From: an uncultured Lachnospiraceae bacterium
GTDB lineage: Bacteria > Bacillota > Clostridia > Lachnospirales > Lachnospiraceae
Direction: 5' to 3'
Assembly (NCBI GenBank): GCA_910578885.1
Contig: CAJTSH010000074.1
Span: 1 to 8,880 of the forward strand
Length of the DNA: 8,880 nt
How positions within the stretch are numbered: position 1 is the first letter of the stretch; the number at the start of each line of letters is the position of its first letter. Positions 6,713 to 8,880 of this stretch are shown piece by piece. The position numbers and the translations under genes were made by a program. A model generated the notes under the pieces. It saw only the letters and a list, made by a program, of their open reading frames with translations. It did no database searches and had not been told where the DNA came from.

Positions 6713-8614
6713 ATGCCAGGACCAATGGGAAGAAGACCGGGAAAAGGACCAATGGTCAAAAATCCCGGAAAATTATTAAAACGGCTGATGGCTTACGTCT
6801 GTAAAGGCTATCTGCTTCCTTGCATAATCGTAGTCATCTGTATCTTTGCAAGCGTTCTTTGCAACGTACAGGGAACCATGTTCATGCAGACACTGATTGA
6901 CGACTATATCCTGCCTCTGCTTGAGACAAAAAATCCCGATTTTTCGCCTCTTGCATCGGCAATTGCAAGAGTTGCCGTATTTTATGCAATCGGCGCCCTT
7001 GCCACTTACAGCTATACCAGAATCCTCGTCTATGTGACGCAGGGAACCCTAAACCGGCTCAGGACCGACTTGTTTTCTCATATGGAAAAACTGCCGATCA
7101 AATACTTTGACACGCATTCCCACGGCGATATCATGTCCACTTACACCAACGATATTGATACGCTGCGTCAGATGATCAGCCAGAGTATTCCGCAGTTTCT
7201 TTCAAGCATGATTACCATTATTAGTGTGTTTGTCTGCATGATCATCCTGAATATACCGCTGACTCTGCTGACTCTGGCAATGGTCGGCATCATGCTCTAT
7301 ACCACCAAAATCCTCGCCGGAAAGAGCGGATCATATTTCATGGCGCAGCAGCGCGATATCGGTACTGTTAACGGTTTTATTGAGGAAATGATGAACGGGC
7401 AGAAGGTTGTCAAAGTATTCTGCCATGAGGAAGAAAATATTGAACAATTCAACAAGCTAAATGACCAGCTCTTCGACAGCGCCTATAACGCAAATAAATT
7501 TGCCAATATCTTAATGCCGGTCAATGCACAGATTGGAAATATCAGCTATGTGCTCTGTTCCATTATCGGCGGTATTCTGGCGCTAAGCGGATTTGGCGGA
7601 TTCACCCTCGGCGGGCTTGCCAGCTTTTTAACCTTTAATAAGAGTTTTAATATGCCGATTAACCAAGTCAGCCAGCAGTTAAACGCTATCGTTATGGCTA
7701 TGGCAGGTTCCGAGCGAATCTTCCGTCTTTTGGATGAAAAAGCAGAAACGGATGACGGCTATGTCACGCTGGTCAATGCCAAAAAGGAAAACGGTTTTCT
7801 TGTGGAGACAACGGAACGTACCGGACTCTGGGCATGGAAACACACGCATCAGGCGGACGGTACTACCGATTATGTAGAACTGACCGGAGACGTTGTCTTT
7901 GATGATGTGGATTTCGGCTATACGGATGAGAAAACAGTCCTCCACAATGTAGACCTCTATGCTACACCCGGACAGAAAATTGCCTTTGTCGGATCGACCG
8001 GCGCAGGTAAAACCACTATTACGAACCTGATTAACCGTTTCTACGATATTCAGGACGGTAAAATCCGTTACGACGGCATCAACATCAATAAGATTAAGAA
8101 AGCTGATTTACGGCATTCCTTAGGCATCGTACTTCAAGATACGCATCTGTTCACGAATACGGTCAAAGAAAATATCCGTTACGGAAAGTTAGATGCTACC
8201 GATGAAGAAGTGGTTGCGGCAGCGAAGCTTGCAAATGCAGATTCCTTTATCCGACATCTTCCGAACGGCTACGATACGGTGCTTACCGGAGACGGTGCAA
8301 ACTTAAGTCAGGGACAGCGTCAGCTTCTTGCGATTGCAAGAGCCGCTATCGCAGACCCTCCGGTGCTGATTCTTGATGAGGCTACCAGCTCCATTGATAC
8401 ACGAACCGAGCGGATTGTACAGGATGGCATGGATAAGCTGATGAAGGGGAGAACGACTTTCGTCATCGCCCATAGACTTTCGACTGTCAGAAACAGCGAC
8501 TGTATTATTGTTTTAGAGCAGGGATGTGTGATTGAGCGCGGAAACCATGACGAGCTGATTGCAAAGAAAGGAAAGTACTATCAATTGTATACGGGTAATT
8601 TTGCGGAAGGGTAA
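6713..8614 (+). CDS. ABC exporter half-transporter, catalytic subunit
   Basis: This 633-residue partner has a basic, Gly/Pro-rich N-terminal tail (MPGPMGRRPGKG...), a membrane domain (about 35-335) and an ATPase domain (about 393-633). Walker A GSTGAGKTT (427-435), Q-loop Gln475, Walker B Asp555 with catalytic Glu556, and switch His587 are all canonical. The signature is altered to LSQGQ (531-535), with Gln533 in place of the first Gly. This pairs with the degenerate site of the first subunit, leaving one fully active ATP site per heterodimer. About 40 extra residues (351-391, containing LWAWKHTH) separate the membrane and ATPase domains. I chose ATG 6713, 1 nt after the first gene's stop, because AAAGGAGGTG lies just upstream inside that gene's end. 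An in-frame ATG at 6602 lies deep inside the first gene and would add 37 non-homologous residues. Tight spacing implies translational coupling and equal output. Confidence 0.93.
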   Translation: MPGPMGRRPGKGPMVKNPGKLLKRLMAYVCKGYLLPCIIVVICIFASVLCNVQGTMFMQTLIDDYILPLLETKNPDFSPLASAIARVAVFYAIGALATYSYTRILVYVTQGTLNRLRTDLFSHMEKLPIKYFDTHSHGDIMSTYTNDIDTLRQMISQSIPQFLSSMITIISVFVCMIILNIPLTLLTLAMVGIMLYTTKILAGKSGSYFMAQQRDIGTVNGFIEEMMNGQKVVKVFCHEEENIEQFNKLNDQLFDSAYNANKFANILMPVNAQIGNISYVLCSIIGGILALSGFGGFTLGGLASFLTFNKSFNMPINQVSQQLNAIVMAMAGSERIFRLLDEKAETDDGYVTLVNAKKENGFLVETTERTGLWAWKHTHQADGTTDYVELTGDVVFDDVDFGYTDEKTVLHNVDLYATPGQKIAFVGSTGAGKTTITNLINRFYDIQDGKIRYDGININKIKKADLRHSLGIVLQDTHLFTNTVKENIRYGKLDATDEEVVAAAKLANADSFIRHLPNGYDTVLTGDGANLSQGQRQLLAIARAAIADPPVLILDEATSSIDTRTERIVQDGMDKLMKGRTTFVIAHRLSTVRNSDCIIVLEQGCVIERGNHDELIAKKGKYYQLYTGNFAEG

Positions 8615-8687
8615 TGTAACTGATAATTCAAAAGTTACCGCTGGTAAGGGCGGCATTCATGAGACAGTATTAAGAAATGTTTTTAGG

Positions 8688-8715
8688 AACGGCATAGCTT
8701 GTGGGCTATGCCGTT
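8688..8715 (+). terminator. Probable terminator of the ABC exporter operon
   Basis: An exact 11-bp stem (AACGGCATAGC, 8688-8698; GCTATGCCGTT, 8705-8715) with a 6-nt loop lies 74 nt after the second exporter gene. The stem is strong, but only three T follow on the plus strand. On the minus strand the stem is followed by CCTAAAAAC, so the plus direction is only slightly favoured. It may end transcription or protect the mRNA 3' end. Confidence 0.6.
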
Positions 8716-8738
8716 TGCCTGTTCCTCAAGTTATTCAG

Positions 8739-8774
8739 AAAAAACGCATGGTTTACAAATTACTGTTCCATGCG
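8739..8774 (-). terminator. Minus-strand intrinsic terminator
   Basis: On the minus strand, CGCATGG and CCATGCG form a 7-bp stem (8774-8768 with 8751-8745) directly followed by six T (8744-8739). The 16-nt loop can be shortened by an inner ACA/TGT pairing. This is a good intrinsic terminator for a leftward transcript coming from the right, but no minus-strand gene end is visible in the window, so the source must be outside it or non-coding. Confidence 0.55.
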
Positions 8775-8804
8775 CCTTTAAACTATTACTTTACTAAAAC
8801 TTCC

Positions 8805-8821
8805 CACACCAATAAGGTGTG
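8805..8821. repeat. Stem-loop CACACC/GGTGTG
   Basis: Perfect 6-bp arms flank a 5-nt AATAA loop. It is one of a series of hairpins in the right-hand tail. No T-run follows on either strand, so it is not a terminator on its own. Confidence 0.4.
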
Positions 8822-8830
8822 CTAAACCTT

Positions 8831-8853
8831 GCTACGAAAATAAAACTCGTAGC
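8831..8853. repeat. Stem-loop GCTACGA/TCGTAGC
   Basis: Perfect 7-bp arms flank a 9-nt A-rich loop; allowing one bulged base, the flanking TT and AA extend the stem. It lies 9 nt from the preceding hairpin, so the two could form part of one structured RNA on the minus strand. Its function is not known. Confidence 0.4.
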
Positions 8854-8880
8854 CAAGAACTGAACCTTGACAACAAATGT

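Larger units (their letters stand above)
8615..8880. other. Right intergenic region, rich in inverted repeats
   Basis: No convincing gene is seen in these 266 bases. Five inverted repeats lie here: GTAACT/AGTTAC (8616-8638), AACGGCATAGC/GCTATGCCGTT (8688-8715), CGCATGG/CCATGCG (8745-8774), CACACC/GGTGTG (8805-8821) and GCTACGA/TCGTAGC (8831-8853). The first two would end the exporter transcript. The others may belong to a leftward transcript that enters from beyond the right edge. A reading frame from 8559 to 8825 overlaps the exporter gene in another frame and has no domain. Confidence 0.6.

Noticed and set aside
8559..8825. 88-codon plus-strand frame at the right end
   Set aside because: It starts inside the second ABC gene in another frame, has no domain, and runs through the terminator hairpins.
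8688..8853. CRISPR-like repeat array in the right tail
   Set aside because: The hairpin arms differ in sequence and spacing, so there is no direct repeat unit.

Overview
The window looks like chromosomal DNA from a low-to-mid-GC Gram-positive anaerobe of the Clostridia, most likely Lachnospiraceae. This rests on strong GGAGG-type ribosome binding sites, sigma-A-like promoters with AT-rich spacers, and protein families typical of gut Clostridia (MarR plus paired ABC exporter, GPH-family symporter, short NfeD, patatin). No rRNA, tRNA, CRISPR array, integrase or transposase is visible, and the species cannot be named from the sequence alone.

Layout. Positions 1-330 are non-coding, with a hairpin near the left edge and a possible promoter for a plus-strand gene of the zinc-dependent phospholipase C family (331-1278). 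That gene stops in the middle of a perfect 24-bp palindrome (1264-1287). Converging on it are three minus-strand genes that probably form one transcription unit: a short NfeD-type membrane protein (4243 to 3824), a patatin-like lipid hydrolase (3778 to 2927) and a GPH-family sugar:cation symporter (2876 to 1428). Just beyond the symporter is a well-initiated but very short reading frame (1390 to 1328) that looks like a gene start broken in a run of six A/T pairs, or a tiny peptide gene.

The second half is a self-contained efflux module. A MarR-family regulator (4831 to 4352, minus) is divergent from two tandem ABC exporter half-transporters (4963-6711 and 6713-8614, plus), whose reading frames are 1 nt apart. 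The exporter promoter is near-consensus (TTGACA, 17 nt, TATATT), and a 16-bp inverted repeat (TGTTAGT-AC-ACTAACA) lies immediately downstream of its -10 box, as expected for a MarR operator. The half-transporters carry complementary motif defects: degenerate Walker A/B and switch residues in the first, a degenerate signature in the second. This is the pattern of a heterodimeric exporter with one dead and one active ATP site.

The last 266 bases contain no convincing gene but hold five inverted repeats. One is a minus-strand intrinsic terminator shape (7-bp stem followed by six T), implying that a leftward transcript enters from beyond the right edge.

Nothing here amounts to a clearly new system. 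The best leads are the operator architecture, the broken or tiny frame after the symporter, the stop codon inside a palindrome, the lipid/membrane gene grouping, and the hairpin-rich tail.
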